Source: Propioniciclava soli (GTDB lineage Bacteria; Actinomycetota; Actinomycetes; Propionibacteriales; Propionibacteriaceae). Taken from it: a DNA stretch of 64,000 nt. Shown here one piece after another: positions 8,282 to 16,718 of this stretch (its first letter is position 1; every line of letters begins with the position of its first letter). The notes beneath the pieces were generated by a model that saw only the letters and a list, made by a program, of their open reading frames with translations, searched no databases and was not told the DNA's origin. The translations under genes were made by a program, and so were the position numbers. Location: assembly GCF_014858005.1 (NCBI RefSeq), contig NZ_JACYOT010000011.1, forward strand, positions 1-64,000, written 5' to 3'.

Positions 8282-9184
8282 TCAGGAGGTCAACAGGCGG
8301 AGCAGGGGCGGGGTGACGAGCAGGGCGATGAAGACGACTCCGAGCAAGCTGCCGGGCACCACCATCCGTTCGGACAACTCGTACGCCTTGCCCTGGGCGT
8401 TGGTGAGCAGGGCGGTGCGGAGCGCCGTGGAGCGAGCCCTGAGGGTGGCGTACACCTGGGCGCCCTCCTCCCCGGACAGGCGCATGATGTCGGCCAGGTC
8501 GGCCAGTTCTGGGACGCCGACCTCGTCAGCCAGCTTGGTGAGCGCGTCCCAGGGTGCTTGGCCGGACCAGCGGGATCGGGCGAGTTCTTCGCCGACGCGG
8601 TGGAAGACCCAGCTGTGGCCGATGCCGGCGGCCGCTTCCATCGCCTGCCTCGGCCCCGAGCCGGAGTTGCGTTCGAGGGCGACCAGGTCGACGTACGCGC
8701 CCAGCGCGCGGTGGAACTCCAGCCGGCCCCGTTTGGCATCGTCACGGACGTTCAGGTTCGGTAGGAACCACAACGCCCCAGCCAGGGCGAGGCTCGCGGC
8801 CACGGGCACGACCACCGGTACCTGGAAGCCGAATAGTCCCACCACCAACACCAGCACGCTGGGGAACACCAAGCCGAGCAGCGCGAAGGTGATCTTCTCA
8901 CCGTAGTAGCGCGGCAGGCTGATGCGCAGCAGCGCTAGTTCCCGGTTGGGCACCCTGCCCCACACACCGCCCGGCAGGTTCCGCATCGCCCAGAGGCCGA
9001 CACGCTCCTTGCCGCCGGTGACCGGCACGTCAACGGCGCCGCGCCGGCGGCGTCCGTAGGTGGGCGACAGCCGCTCGACGACGTCGCCCAGGTCCGGCGC
9101 AGCGGGCACGAGCCGCCACACCGCGAGTACCAGCCCGAGGGTGATCAGTGCGCCGGAGGCAAGGGCGAGTTGGGCGCCAGTCAT
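8282..9184 (-). CDS. tadC: Tad pilus inner-membrane platform protein TadC (type II secretion F family)
   Basis: 300 residues with hydrophobic segments at the N-terminus, a pair in the middle (about residues 95-135) and one at the C-terminus. The cytoplasmic T2SSF domain is in the second half, with the characteristic AMEAAAGIGHSW and MRLSGEEGAQVY stretches. TadC forms the membrane platform with TadB and transmits force from the TadA ATPase to pilin assembly. ATGA overlap with the TadB stop shows translational coupling. Confidence 0.85.
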   Translation of the reverse strand: MTGAQLALASGALITLGLVLAVWRLVPAAPDLGDVVERLSPTYGRRRRGAVDVPVTGGKERVGLWAMRNLPGGVWGRVPNRELALLRISLPRYYGEKITFALLGLVFPSVLVLVVGLFGFQVPVVVPVAASLALAGALWFLPNLNVRDDAKRGRLEFHRALGAYVDLVALERNSGSGPRQAMEAAAGIGHSWVFHRVGEELARSRWSGQAPWDALTKLADEVGVPELADLADIMRLSGEEGAQVYATLRARSTALRTALLTNAQGKAYELSERMVVPGSLLGVVFIALLVTPPLLRLLTS

Positions 9185-10086
9185 GACGCCCTCCCCGCAC
9201 GGTCCGCCACCAGATCGACTTCAGCGGCGAAGCCTTGGCTTTCGCCGAGGAACCGCGGGAGGGGCTCACCCACCGACATCCGCCGTAGCCAGACCAATGT
9301 GCCGGCGTACGCGCCCAGCAACACCGCCAGCAGGGCTTGGCCCAGCGGGGTGCCATAGGGGGCCATGAACTGGCCGTTGAAGGCGAGGAACCCGAGCACC
9401 CCCAGAGTGATCAAGGTGACGTTGCGGGCGGTGGCGCGGGGCTTGGCCCGGTCAGCTTCGACCTTGCGGCGGGCGGTGACGTCGTCGGCCACCGACTCGG
9501 CCAACCCCTGCAGCACGCTGGCCAGGCCGGCGCCGCGTCGCCGGGCACCCAGGATCAGGTAGGCGGCCACCAGGTCCCCGGTCGCGTCGTCCAGCTCGTC
9601 AGCGAACTTCAGCAGGGCGTCCTCGGTCGACCAGCGGGCACGCAGCCGGGCTACCAGCCTGGACACCTCCGGCTTGATCGGTTCGGGGGTGGAGCGCAAG
9701 GTGGCGACCAGTGCCTGCTCCAACCCGACCCCGACGGTGAGGACGCCGGCGAGGTTCCTCGTCCACTCCGCCATCGCCTCGAGGCGTTCGATCTGGGCCG
9801 TCTCAGCCGGGGACCGCAACAGGCTGGGCAGACCGACCACGGCCAGCGGGATCGCCACCACCGCGACCAGCCAGCCCGACAGCACCGTGACCAACGCGCC
9901 GGCGCCGAAGCCGACCAGCGCCAACACGCGGGTGCGGGTCGGGATCTTCCGGACGCGCCGCCGCAGGGCAGCGGTTCGGCGCGGGTTGGTGGGCGGGGCC
10001 ACCGGGCGGGGGCGGAGTGACGCGATGACACCCAGGACGCCAGCGGTCACCAAGGCGCCGGAGAGCGCAGCGAGGAGGGCGGTCAT
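9181..10086 (-). CDS. tadB: Tad pilus inner-membrane platform protein TadB (type II secretion F family)
   Basis: 301 residues with N-terminal membrane segments (about 4-22 and 52-85), a cytoplasmic T2SSF domain (about 100-220, including VGVGLEQAL and RGAGLASVLQ) and two C-terminal membrane segments. It is the TadC paralogue expected just downstream of TadA. Both ends overlap neighbours by ATGA, consistent with one polycistronic message. Confidence 0.85.
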   Translation of the reverse strand: MTALLAALSGALVTAGVLGVIASLRPRPVAPPTNPRRTAALRRRVRKIPTRTRVLALVGFGAGALVTVLSGWLVAVVAIPLAVVGLPSLLRSPAETAQIERLEAMAEWTRNLAGVLTVGVGLEQALVATLRSTPEPIKPEVSRLVARLRARWSTEDALLKFADELDDATGDLVAAYLILGARRRGAGLASVLQGLAESVADDVTARRKVEADRAKPRATARNVTLITLGVLGFLAFNGQFMAPYGTPLGQALLAVLLGAYAGTLVWLRRMSVGEPLPRFLGESQGFAAEVDLVADRAGRAS

Positions 10087-11618
10087 GCGATCACACCGCT
10101 CGAGCGTGCCTCGGTGAGGAAGCCAGCCAGGTCGAACCCGTGACGCTCCAGCCGCCGCAACTCGTCCGGGAGCGTGTGCGCGACCGCGACCCGGCCCTCA
10201 TGGGCGTCGAACACCGTGGTGGTGGCGTAGCCGAGGTCCTTCTCGCCGGGGCTGATGGCGACGATCTCGGACACCCACCGGTGGCGCCGTTCGGTGCCGT
10301 CCGGCAACTCCTCGACCTCCATGTCCAGCTGCACGATCAGGTTGATGGTTTCGGCGAGCTTGCGGGTGGCCAGCTCGTGGGTGACCTGCGGCCCAAACTC
10401 CATCGCGCAGGTGACGAGCTTTCGCATTGCACCGCGCGCGTTCACGCTGTGGGTCGTCGAGATCGACCCCGACCCGGACTCCATCGCCTTGACCATCAGC
10501 CAGGCCTCCGGGCCACGGACCTCCCCCACGATCGTGCGCCCCGCCGTAAACCGAAACGAGTCGTGCAGGGCCTCATTCAGCGTGAACTCCCCCGACTGTC
10601 GACCGTCCGGGCCGCGTTCCCCCGAGCCGGGCCGCGACTGCCACGCGTACACAATCTTGTGCCGGTCCGGCATCTCGTGCAGACCCAGCTCGAACTCCGA
10701 CTCCAGCGTGGCGATCGACTCCTTGGGGTCGAATGCGCCACACAAGGCGCGGGCCATCGTCGTCTTCCCGAACCCCTGCGCCCCTGCCACCACGACCGAC
10801 AACCTGGCCCGGACCGCTGCGGTCAGGAACGACGCGGCCAACGGCGACAATGCCTGACGATCAACCAGGTCCTGCAGGCTGACCTCGGTGAGCCGGTGCC
10901 GGCGGATCAACACGAGCGGCCGTTGGCTCACCCAGGCGGTGGCCGCCAGCCTCGACCCGTCATCCAGCTGGAGGTGCAGTTTTGGCTGGGCCTCGCCGAA
11001 GGGGCGAGCCGAAATTTCCGACCGGGACGCCAGGAAGGTCAGGAAGTCCGTCAACTCCTGGTCCGAGTCAGCGACCGGCGGTCCCGGGACCCGGCTGCCG
11101 TCGGCCAGGTCAAGCCACACCCCGTCGAACCCGACGATGGAGATGTTCTCGATCCTGTCATCCTCGATCAAGGGCTGCAGGCGACCCATGCGGAACAAGG
11201 CGTTGAAGATCGCCTGCGCCAACTCGTCCTGCTGGACAGGCGTCCACGATGGCCGGCCGGCGGTCACGGCGTCCGCTGCCGCAGCCTCCAGCAGCTCCAC
11301 GATGATCGAGCGGCCCAAAGCCTCCTGAGCGGCCTTGTCCAGGTGCAGCCGATCGCCGCCGAGCTGCTTGGTCAACAACTCCGAGGCCTGTGACCGGAAC
11401 GCGGCCACCAACTCCCAATCCACCTCAGATCCCGTGGCGCGGCGCGGGGTGGGCGTGCCCGAAGGCTCGCCGGCGGGCACGGCATGCAGCCCGGAAGCCG
11501 ATCGCGGCCGAGCCGGCCGCCCCACGTGCTCCTCACCGGCGTCAGCGCGCCGGGCGCGGGACGCGAACAACGGCAACGACCGCGGGTCGGGTCGCCTCTC
11601 GTCAAGGGGCAGCGTCAT
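10083..11618 (-). CDS. tadA: Tad/CpaF-type secretion ATPase TadA
   Basis: 511 residues. The disordered first 60 are followed by an N-terminal domain and a RecA-like ATPase core. The Walker A is GAQGFGKTT at about 279-287. A Walker B-like strand TIVGEVRG and the conserved STTHS histidine box follow. It powers Flp pilus assembly from the cytoplasm. The start ATG 11618 overlaps the stop of the TadZ-like gene (ATGA) and has GGGAGG upstream. The Walker A carries Gln-Gly-Phe where CpaF proteins usually have Gly-Thr/Ser-Gly, still a legal P-loop (GxxxxGKT). Confidence 0.9.
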   Translation of the reverse strand: MTLPLDERRPDPRSLPLFASRARRADAGEEHVGRPARPRSASGLHAVPAGEPSGTPTPRRATGSEVDWELVAAFRSQASELLTKQLGGDRLHLDKAAQEALGRSIIVELLEAAAADAVTAGRPSWTPVQQDELAQAIFNALFRMGRLQPLIEDDRIENISIVGFDGVWLDLADGSRVPGPPVADSDQELTDFLTFLASRSEISARPFGEAQPKLHLQLDDGSRLAATAWVSQRPLVLIRRHRLTEVSLQDLVDRQALSPLAASFLTAAVRARLSVVVAGAQGFGKTTMARALCGAFDPKESIATLESEFELGLHEMPDRHKIVYAWQSRPGSGERGPDGRQSGEFTLNEALHDSFRFTAGRTIVGEVRGPEAWLMVKAMESGSGSISTTHSVNARGAMRKLVTCAMEFGPQVTHELATRKLAETINLIVQLDMEVEELPDGTERRHRWVSEIVAISPGEKDLGYATTTVFDAHEGRVAVAHTLPDELRRLERHGFDLAGFLTEARSSGVIA

Positions 11619-12424
11619 CGGGAACCTCCCAAAGTCTGCGGAACGGAACGGGCCAACCACGCCAGCGGGGACACCGGACGACCCACTCCTGCTGAGGCGT
11701 GGACGCGGATCGCCTCTCCCAAGGCCGACAACCCCGAGCGCAATGGAGCGCGCCTGGAGAAGGAGCCGCGGGCCCTGGACAAGACCGCGGCCGAGCGGCG
11801 GTCCCACGGCAGGGTGCCCACCAAGGGCAGACCCAGCGCGTCGGACACCTCGCGGGCCGAGTACGGGTGGCCCTCACCAATCACCACCACGCCCACGCGG
11901 GTGGCGGTGGCCTCGGTCTGGTCGCGGAGGGTCTCGGCCCACGACGTGGCCGCGATCACCGCGGGCAAGGTGCTGCGCGTCAACAGCAACGTCAGGTCCG
12001 CGCCGTACAACAGTGGGGCCGGAGAGCCGACCAAGCCGAGGCGGCCCGCGTCGACCAACACGTCCTGTCCGGTTGCCTCCAGATCCCGTAACGCATCCAA
12101 CAGCACCGGCCACAAGGTGGTCATGCTGCCTGCCTGGGCGTGGGAGCGGCTGCCGGGCAGCAGCCGAGCCTGCGAGCCAGGCAGATCGAGGAGCTGGTGC
12201 GGCAGCTCGGCGGCAACCAGGTCCTCACGTTGGGCCATCGCCAATTCGATCAGGCCGCCGTCGTGGGCGACCTGGCCTTGGAAGTAGCCGGCCAAGATCC
12301 CCGACCCGCCCGTCGGGTCGGCCTCCACCAGCACCACCGGACGCGGCCAGCACAGCGCGAGGCCCACGGTCGTGGTCGACACCCCCGGGGAGCCGGAGCA
12401 TGCCGTCAACGCGATGATCGCCAT
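11615..12424 (-). CDS. CpaE/TadZ-like MinD-superfamily ATPase
   Basis: 269 residues starting with a MinD/ParA-type strand and a deviant P-loop (SGSPGVSTTTVGLAL), in which the usual GKG/GKT lysine is replaced: GxxGxSTT without the lysine. Switch-like VEADPTGG follows. TadZ/CpaE proteins position the pilus machine at the pole or membrane, and several are degenerate ATPases, so loss of the lysine fits that role. Location directly before tadA supports it. Start ATG 12424; the stop overlaps the tadA start. Confidence 0.75.
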   Translation of the reverse strand: MAIIALTACSGSPGVSTTTVGLALCWPRPVVLVEADPTGGSGILAGYFQGQVAHDGGLIELAMAQREDLVAAELPHQLLDLPGSQARLLPGSRSHAQAGSMTTLWPVLLDALRDLEATGQDVLVDAGRLGLVGSPAPLLYGADLTLLLTRSTLPAVIAATSWAETLRDQTEATATRVGVVVIGEGHPYSAREVSDALGLPLVGTLPWDRRSAAVLSRARGSFSRRAPLRSGLSALGEAIRVHASAGVGRPVSPLAWLARSVPQTLGGSR

Positions 12425-12431
12425 GGCCGAC

Positions 12432-13103
12432 TCACCGCTCCCTGGAATCAAGCACCAGAGCCACCTTGCCGGTGGCCGCCCGCGCCGCCAGATCCGCCGC
12501 GGCCTCCGCAGGGACCACCACATCGACGATCGTCTGGTCGCCCGTCTCCGAAGGATGCACGCCCACCACGGTCGCCGAGACTGTCACCGGTGCATCGGCG
12601 ACCTCACCCTGGGCGCCAGGGGTCTGCACGACGCGCACCGCGTCGCCCGGCGCGATCGGCTCAGCTGGCAACATGCCCGGCGCAAGGCCGACGCCCACCA
12701 CCGAGGTTCCTCGTGCCGGCAGCACCGAGGTGGCGAAGTCGCTGGGGGTGAGCAGGCCGCCGGGTGCGAGGTCGAGCGCGGCTCGTTGGCCGGCGACGGC
12801 GTCCGCTTGGGTGGCTGCCACTGTCTGGACTGCCGGGTCAAGGCTGACCCGCACCGTCATCAGGTCGTCGCGGTCGATCACCTCACCGCGATGTACCAGC
12901 GTGCGAACCGCGAGGACTTCGGTGGTGTGGCCGGCGGCGGTCCACAACCACAATCCGCCCAGCGAGCCGAGGACGATGGTGGCGACCGACACCAGCAGGG
13001 CGACGGGTCGTCGGCGCAACTTCGGTGGCGTGGCCAGCGCCGGCGGTTCCTGAGCCGGCGCGGCGGCCGGCTTGGTGGTGGACGGGCGGGTGGTCACTGA
13101 CAT
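12432..13103 (-). CDS. SAF-domain protein, CpaB/RcpC-like
   Basis: 223 residues: a Pro/Ala-rich cytoplasmic N-terminus, one membrane helix (about residues 34-57), then a SAF domain (VLAVRTLVHRGEVIDRDDL, LAPGGLLTPSDF). CpaB/RcpC proteins are periplasmic or extracytoplasmic Flp-pilus assembly factors that may contact the cell wall. ATG 13103 is preferred over an in-frame upstream ATG at 13136. Only 7 bp separate its stop from the TadZ-like start. Confidence 0.75.
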   Translation of the reverse strand: MSVTTRPSTTKPAAAPAQEPPALATPPKLRRRPVALLVSVATIVLGSLGGLWLWTAAGHTTEVLAVRTLVHRGEVIDRDDLMTVRVSLDPAVQTVAATQADAVAGQRAALDLAPGGLLTPSDFATSVLPARGTSVVGVGLAPGMLPAEPIAPGDAVRVVQTPGAQGEVADAPVTVSATVVGVHPSETGDQTIVDVVVPAEAAADLAARAATGKVALVLDSRER

Positions 13104-13155
13104 GGGGTGGCTCGCTCTCGTGGGGGGTGCGTGCACGGAAGGGGGGAGGGCTCGG

Positions 13156-14061
13156 TCAGCCCGTCGTGAGGACCTGCAATTCTCCGACCGTGATCGTGGT
13201 CGCTTGGTTCAACGTGACGGGGATCGTCCCGGATTGGCCCATGCCCGACCATGCCACCGACCACTGCGTCTCGGCCTGGACGGTGTAGGTGCCCGGCTTG
13301 CTGTACGTGTAGCCGCAGGTGGGTGAGTCGGTCTTGCCGAACCGGTCTTCATAGGCAGTGCCCGGCCCGGCGCAGACCACCACGGCGCCGTCGCCCATCT
13401 GCCAGCGGACCCGCTGGACCTTGGCCGTTGCGGTCACGGTCACTCCGGACGCCGACGCGCTGCGGGTGATCGGGCCCCACGACTGCGCGTCCGGGCTGGA
13501 TGCCCACAACCAGACCGGCATCCCGACCAGACCCACCGAGCCCGGTCGGTCCTCCGGCACGATCCCGATCGAGATCGGCCTCAAGTTCATGCTCGCGATC
13601 GCCTGTTGCGCCAACACGACGGGATCAGGACCCGCGGGGGCGGTGGCGGACCAGAACCTGTACTGCCCGCCAAAACCCCCTGAACGTGGGAGCGAGCAGT
13701 CGTAAATGGCGCCGTCGGTGTGGCCTTCCCAGGCAGGCGCGGTGGCCGGTGGCTGGGGGTTGGTGAGCTGGACGTAGCAGCTCTTGGAATCCGACCACCA
13801 GCCGAATTCGGCATCTTGGCAAGGCATGGGGATCGAACCGTAGGCGCAGGTTCGGGGTGCCGACTCCCCGCTTCCGCCACCGCCGCTGAGCGGTGTCTTG
13901 CCAGACCGACCGGGGTTGGTGGCGGTGATCTTGCACTGGCGGCCGTCCCACTGAGCGTCGGAGCCGCAGTCCACCGGCGGCCCGGCCGCGATCGCCGGGA
14001 CGGCTCCCAGAAGCACCGATGCGACAGCCAACCCGATCGCCGCGAACGCGCGGGTCAGCAT
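13156..14061 (-). CDS. Secreted protein with PKD-like C-terminal domain
   Basis: 301 residues with a clear Sec signal peptide (AFAAIGLAVASVLLGAVPA, cleavage after AIA near residue 25). The mature part is rich in Gly/Ser/Pro and has several cysteines, probably in disulfides. The last third looks like a PKD beta-sandwich (WQMGDGAVVVC, CGYTYSKPGTYTVQAE), typical of extracellular adhesion-type proteins of actinobacterial mobile loci. The start overlaps the preceding lipoprotein gene by 7 bp, so it is cotranscribed with the pilus genes. Role inferred: surface partner of the pilus. Confidence 0.65.
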   Translation of the reverse strand: MLTRAFAAIGLAVASVLLGAVPAIAAGPPVDCGSDAQWDGRQCKITATNPGRSGKTPLSGGGGSGESAPRTCAYGSIPMPCQDAEFGWWSDSKSCYVQLTNPQPPATAPAWEGHTDGAIYDCSLPRSGGFGGQYRFWSATAPAGPDPVVLAQQAIASMNLRPISIGIVPEDRPGSVGLVGMPVWLWASSPDAQSWGPITRSASASGVTVTATAKVQRVRWQMGDGAVVVCAGPGTAYEDRFGKTDSPTCGYTYSKPGTYTVQAETQWSVAWSGMGQSGTIPVTLNQATTITVGELQVLTTG

Positions 14062-14606
14062 GTGCCCAGCACTTCGTCTTGGTCGACCCGCAGGGCCCCT
14101 GACCTTTCCACCACGACCGAGCGGTGCTGGAAGCGGTACGGCGGTGCTGTGACGTTCTTGCCGGAGGGGTCCACCAGCTTGGTGTCACTCGTGTCGACGC
14201 AAGCGGTGACGGTCCACGTGGGAACGCCCTGGCTGTTGTTCCCGGACGGCTGGGCTGACTGGAGTTCAACAACCGAACTGCCCGACCCGGTGAGCTGCTC
14301 GAGTCGGTAACCGGTGAGGTTCTTGCGGAAGAACTCCAACGCCTCACCGGACGCCACGGTGTCGAGGTCCTGCAGTGATGCTTGGGGGTCATTGGTCAAG
14401 CGATCAACGACTGACCAGAGGTTCGTCACGGCCTGCTTGGCGTTGGCGAGGTCCTGCTCAGCCGGCGACAGCGTCGGAGCGGTCTGCGTCGGCGTCGGAG
14501 CGACGGATGCGGAAGGGCTCGATGCTGGCGCAGCCGTGCAGGCAGCCATCACGGGCGCTAGCGTGAGCGCGAGCAGGGCCCGTCCGAGGGTGTTCTGGTT
14601 CACCAT
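14055..14606 (-). CDS. Predicted lipoprotein of the pilus operon
   Basis: 183 residues with a lipoprotein signal (LALTLAPVMAAC, lipid-attached Cys at about residue 22), then a Ser/Pro/Thr-rich linker, a helical segment and a small alpha/beta domain ending in a cysteine. No family recognised. It resembles small NTF2-like lipoproteins, but this is weak. ATG 14606 has a good ribosome binding site (GAAGGAG). About 200 bp of apparently non-coding sequence with a palindrome lies upstream if the Prim-Pol gene really ends at 14825. Confidence 0.6.
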   Translation of the reverse strand: MVNQNTLGRALLALTLAPVMAACTAAPASSPSASVAPTPTQTAPTLSPAEQDLANAKQAVTNLWSVVDRLTNDPQASLQDLDTVASGEALEFFRKNLTGYRLEQLTGSGSSVVELQSAQPSGNNSQGVPTWTVTACVDTSDTKLVDPSGKNVTAPPYRFQHRSVVVERSGALRVDQDEVLGTC

Positions 14607-14618
14607 GGGGTTTCTCCT

Positions 14619-16718
14619 TCACCTACCAGAAGTAAGGAGGAGGGCCGTTGGCGGACACCCCGGGGCAACATTCTTTGAACGACTTCGTTCACTCGAGCCG
14701 GGGGTGACTCGGCCAGGGAGCCCTGGTCCTGTTCTGTTGAGCGTCGTCCTGGGGGACAGTGCCCCGAATGTAGGCCGCGAAATCGGTGCGGCTTCGGGCG
14801 TCCCACGGAGTGACACCAGTCCCACTAGCGTTTCTGGTCGGCGGCGAAGCGTCCGTCGAGCGGCCGCAAAGTCAGCTCGTCCGTTGTGACGTCGGGGGTG
14901 GGGAGGCCATGAACGCGCTTGTCGGACGCGTTGGGAGCCACGCTGAGACCGCACCGTGCGCAGCTGCTCGACTTCGGTGCACCACCAAGCCCACAGGGTC
15001 CGCTCGACGGCGTAGAGGTCGGCTCGTCGCTGCCCTACTCCGTTGGTTCCCAGGGCGATCGCGACTTGGTCAATCTGCGCGGTGTCAACGCGCCGCCAGC
15101 ATCGCTCGCGCCACTCAACCAGGCCGACCGAATTCAACCGATCAAGCATGATGGTCGTCTTGTCGATCGACCACCCCAGAAGGTAGGAGCACTCCGCGGC
15201 GTCCATCGGTTCCCTCAAGCGTCCGTAGAGGGTGCCGGCGTCGGGGCCCAGGCCACCGTTGGTGGCGAAGGCATCGTGTGCGTTGTCGTTCAGCCGGTCC
15301 GCGAGCTGGTTGAGGAGCGCGGAGCGCAGGGCGGAGCCGGTGCCAGCGGGGCGCGGGTCCGCTTGTGACAGCAGCTCGCTGATGCGGCTGTGGACGGCGC
15401 CGCCCGGGTCGATGGACCAGCGAGCACCGCGGCGCCCGGCGGCGGACTGGGTTCGGGTGATCCAGCCGTCGGTCGTCAGCGCGAGCAGGGATCGCCGGGC
15501 GGTCTCGCGGTCGAGGCCGCAGGTCATTGCCAGGCGGCGGATGTCGGCCTCGACCTCATCGGGACGGACGCCTTGGAGGTGGAACAGGCACAGCGCATCC
15601 AGGACGCGCCGCTGCGCGTGGCACGCTCGGGAGCGGCCCCACCGACCGGCAGTGGCGTCCGCTCGACGCTGCACGGTGCGGACGAGTTCTGTGACGACCT
15701 CAGCGCGGGTGTCGAAGCTCTTATCGGTGCCCTCAATGGCTTGGCCGGGGCCGAGTTGGGCGACTGCCTGGACGGCGCGGGTCCACTGGCGGCGCAGCAT
15801 CGCCGTTGGGGACGCTGGCCCGCGTGTCGGGCGTGGCATCCGGGTTGCCCCCGCGCGGAGGGTGCGGGCGTGCTCGAGCCCTGGCGCGTCGGCGAGCGCC
15901 AAGACGTCCCTGAACCGCCAGCGGGCCGCCGCTGCGCCGCAGAGCACCCGCCACAGCACGGTTGACAGGTCTCCGGTCGGGGTCGCCTCCAGCAGCCCTC
16001 GGCAGGACGCTGAGAGGGCCCGCTTGGTCCCGGGCAGGAACGGCATTCCGTCCACCACCGCAACGGGACGGGATCGCGTCGGCTGGGTCGCCGGCTCGAC
16101 TGCATGGACGTGGTCGGCGACCCGGCTCATCAGCGCGTGGATCTGGCCTGTGGTGACGGTGGGTTCGGTGAGCACCGCCACCGATCCGGCGATCACTTGC
16201 GAGTTACCCCCGAGGCGATGCGGTGCACCCGGGGGGCGCGCGCATCCCGAAGTCGGGTTGGTCAGCGGTGCGACATCGAGGGAGGGCAGCCAGGCCTTCA
16301 GCAGGTACGCCAGGGCGCGGACCGCCTCGGCGTCCATTGCGTCGCGCAGTCCGACCCACACGTGCCGGCCGCCCGTGGGTCCGGACGCGCACACCAGGTG
16401 CTCTATCCCCAGCTCGGACACCAAGCCGCCGAACTGAGTGGCGTCCGCGGCGGCGGCCTCGGACGAACCTTTGGCGTCCAAATCGACGCACAACAGTCGA
16501 TAGCGACCGGTCGCGTCGGCGAGGTGCACGGCCCACGGCGTCCGGGGTCGTGCCCCTGCGATGGGATGGACCAGCGGGTAGCTGTTGATCGGCTGACCAT
16601 CGCCATCCACCCCTGCGGAGCGCACCACGCGTCGCGGGCTGATCCGACCAGTCAACACCCAAGCGTCGACCTCCCCGCGCGGAGCGTCGCTGCGCGGCGG
16701 GGTGATGGCAGGGGTCAC
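14619..16718 (-). CDS. Prim-Pol (AEP-like) replication protein, probably frameshifted at its C-terminus
   Basis: 699 codons as read. The N-terminal domain looks like an archaeo-eukaryotic primase/polymerase fold: LLCVDLDAKG near residue 75 (paired acidic metal ligands) and GGRHVWVGL near 115 (the histidine motif). A helical region and winged-helix-like parts follow (GLDRETARRSLLALTTDGWITR). Such proteins initiate replication of actinobacterial plasmids and integrative elements. GTG 16718 overlaps the preceding stop (GTGA). From about 14960 on, the frame turns Arg/Pro-rich, while the +1 frame continues with coding character and stops at 14825, so the true protein may be about 630 residues. Confidence 0.65.
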   Translation of the reverse strand: MTPAITPPRSDAPRGEVDAWVLTGRISPRRVVRSAGVDGDGQPINSYPLVHPIAGARPRTPWAVHLADATGRYRLLCVDLDAKGSSEAAAADATQFGGLVSELGIEHLVCASGPTGGRHVWVGLRDAMDAEAVRALAYLLKAWLPSLDVAPLTNPTSGCARPPGAPHRLGGNSQVIAGSVAVLTEPTVTTGQIHALMSRVADHVHAVEPATQPTRSRPVAVVDGMPFLPGTKRALSASCRGLLEATPTGDLSTVLWRVLCGAAAARWRFRDVLALADAPGLEHARTLRAGATRMPRPTRGPASPTAMLRRQWTRAVQAVAQLGPGQAIEGTDKSFDTRAEVVTELVRTVQRRADATAGRWGRSRACHAQRRVLDALCLFHLQGVRPDEVEADIRRLAMTCGLDRETARRSLLALTTDGWITRTQSAAGRRGARWSIDPGGAVHSRISELLSQADPRPAGTGSALRSALLNQLADRLNDNAHDAFATNGGLGPDAGTLYGRLREPMDAAECSYLLGWSIDKTTIMLDRLNSVGLVEWRERCWRRVDTAQIDQVAIALGTNGVGQRRADLYAVERTLWAWWCTEVEQLRTVRSQRGSQRVRQARSWPPHPRRHNGRADFAAARRTLRRRPETLVGLVSLRGTPEAAPISRPTFGALSPRTTLNRTGPGLPGRVTPGSSERSRSKNVAPGCPPTALLLTSGR
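14676..14691. promoter_or_regulatory. Palindrome upstream of the lipoprotein gene
   Basis: TGAACGA-CT-TCGTTCA is a perfect inverted repeat (7-bp arms) about 70 bp before the lipoprotein start at 14606. It is a candidate operator controlling the tad half of the operon. The sequence between 14619 and about 14825 reads poorly as protein, which favours a regulatory role. Confidence 0.35.

Noticed and set aside
10680-10700. Third copy of the 70-bp repeat in tadA (CTCGAACTCCGA)
   Set aside because: Only about 11 bases match and they encode conserved protein sequence.
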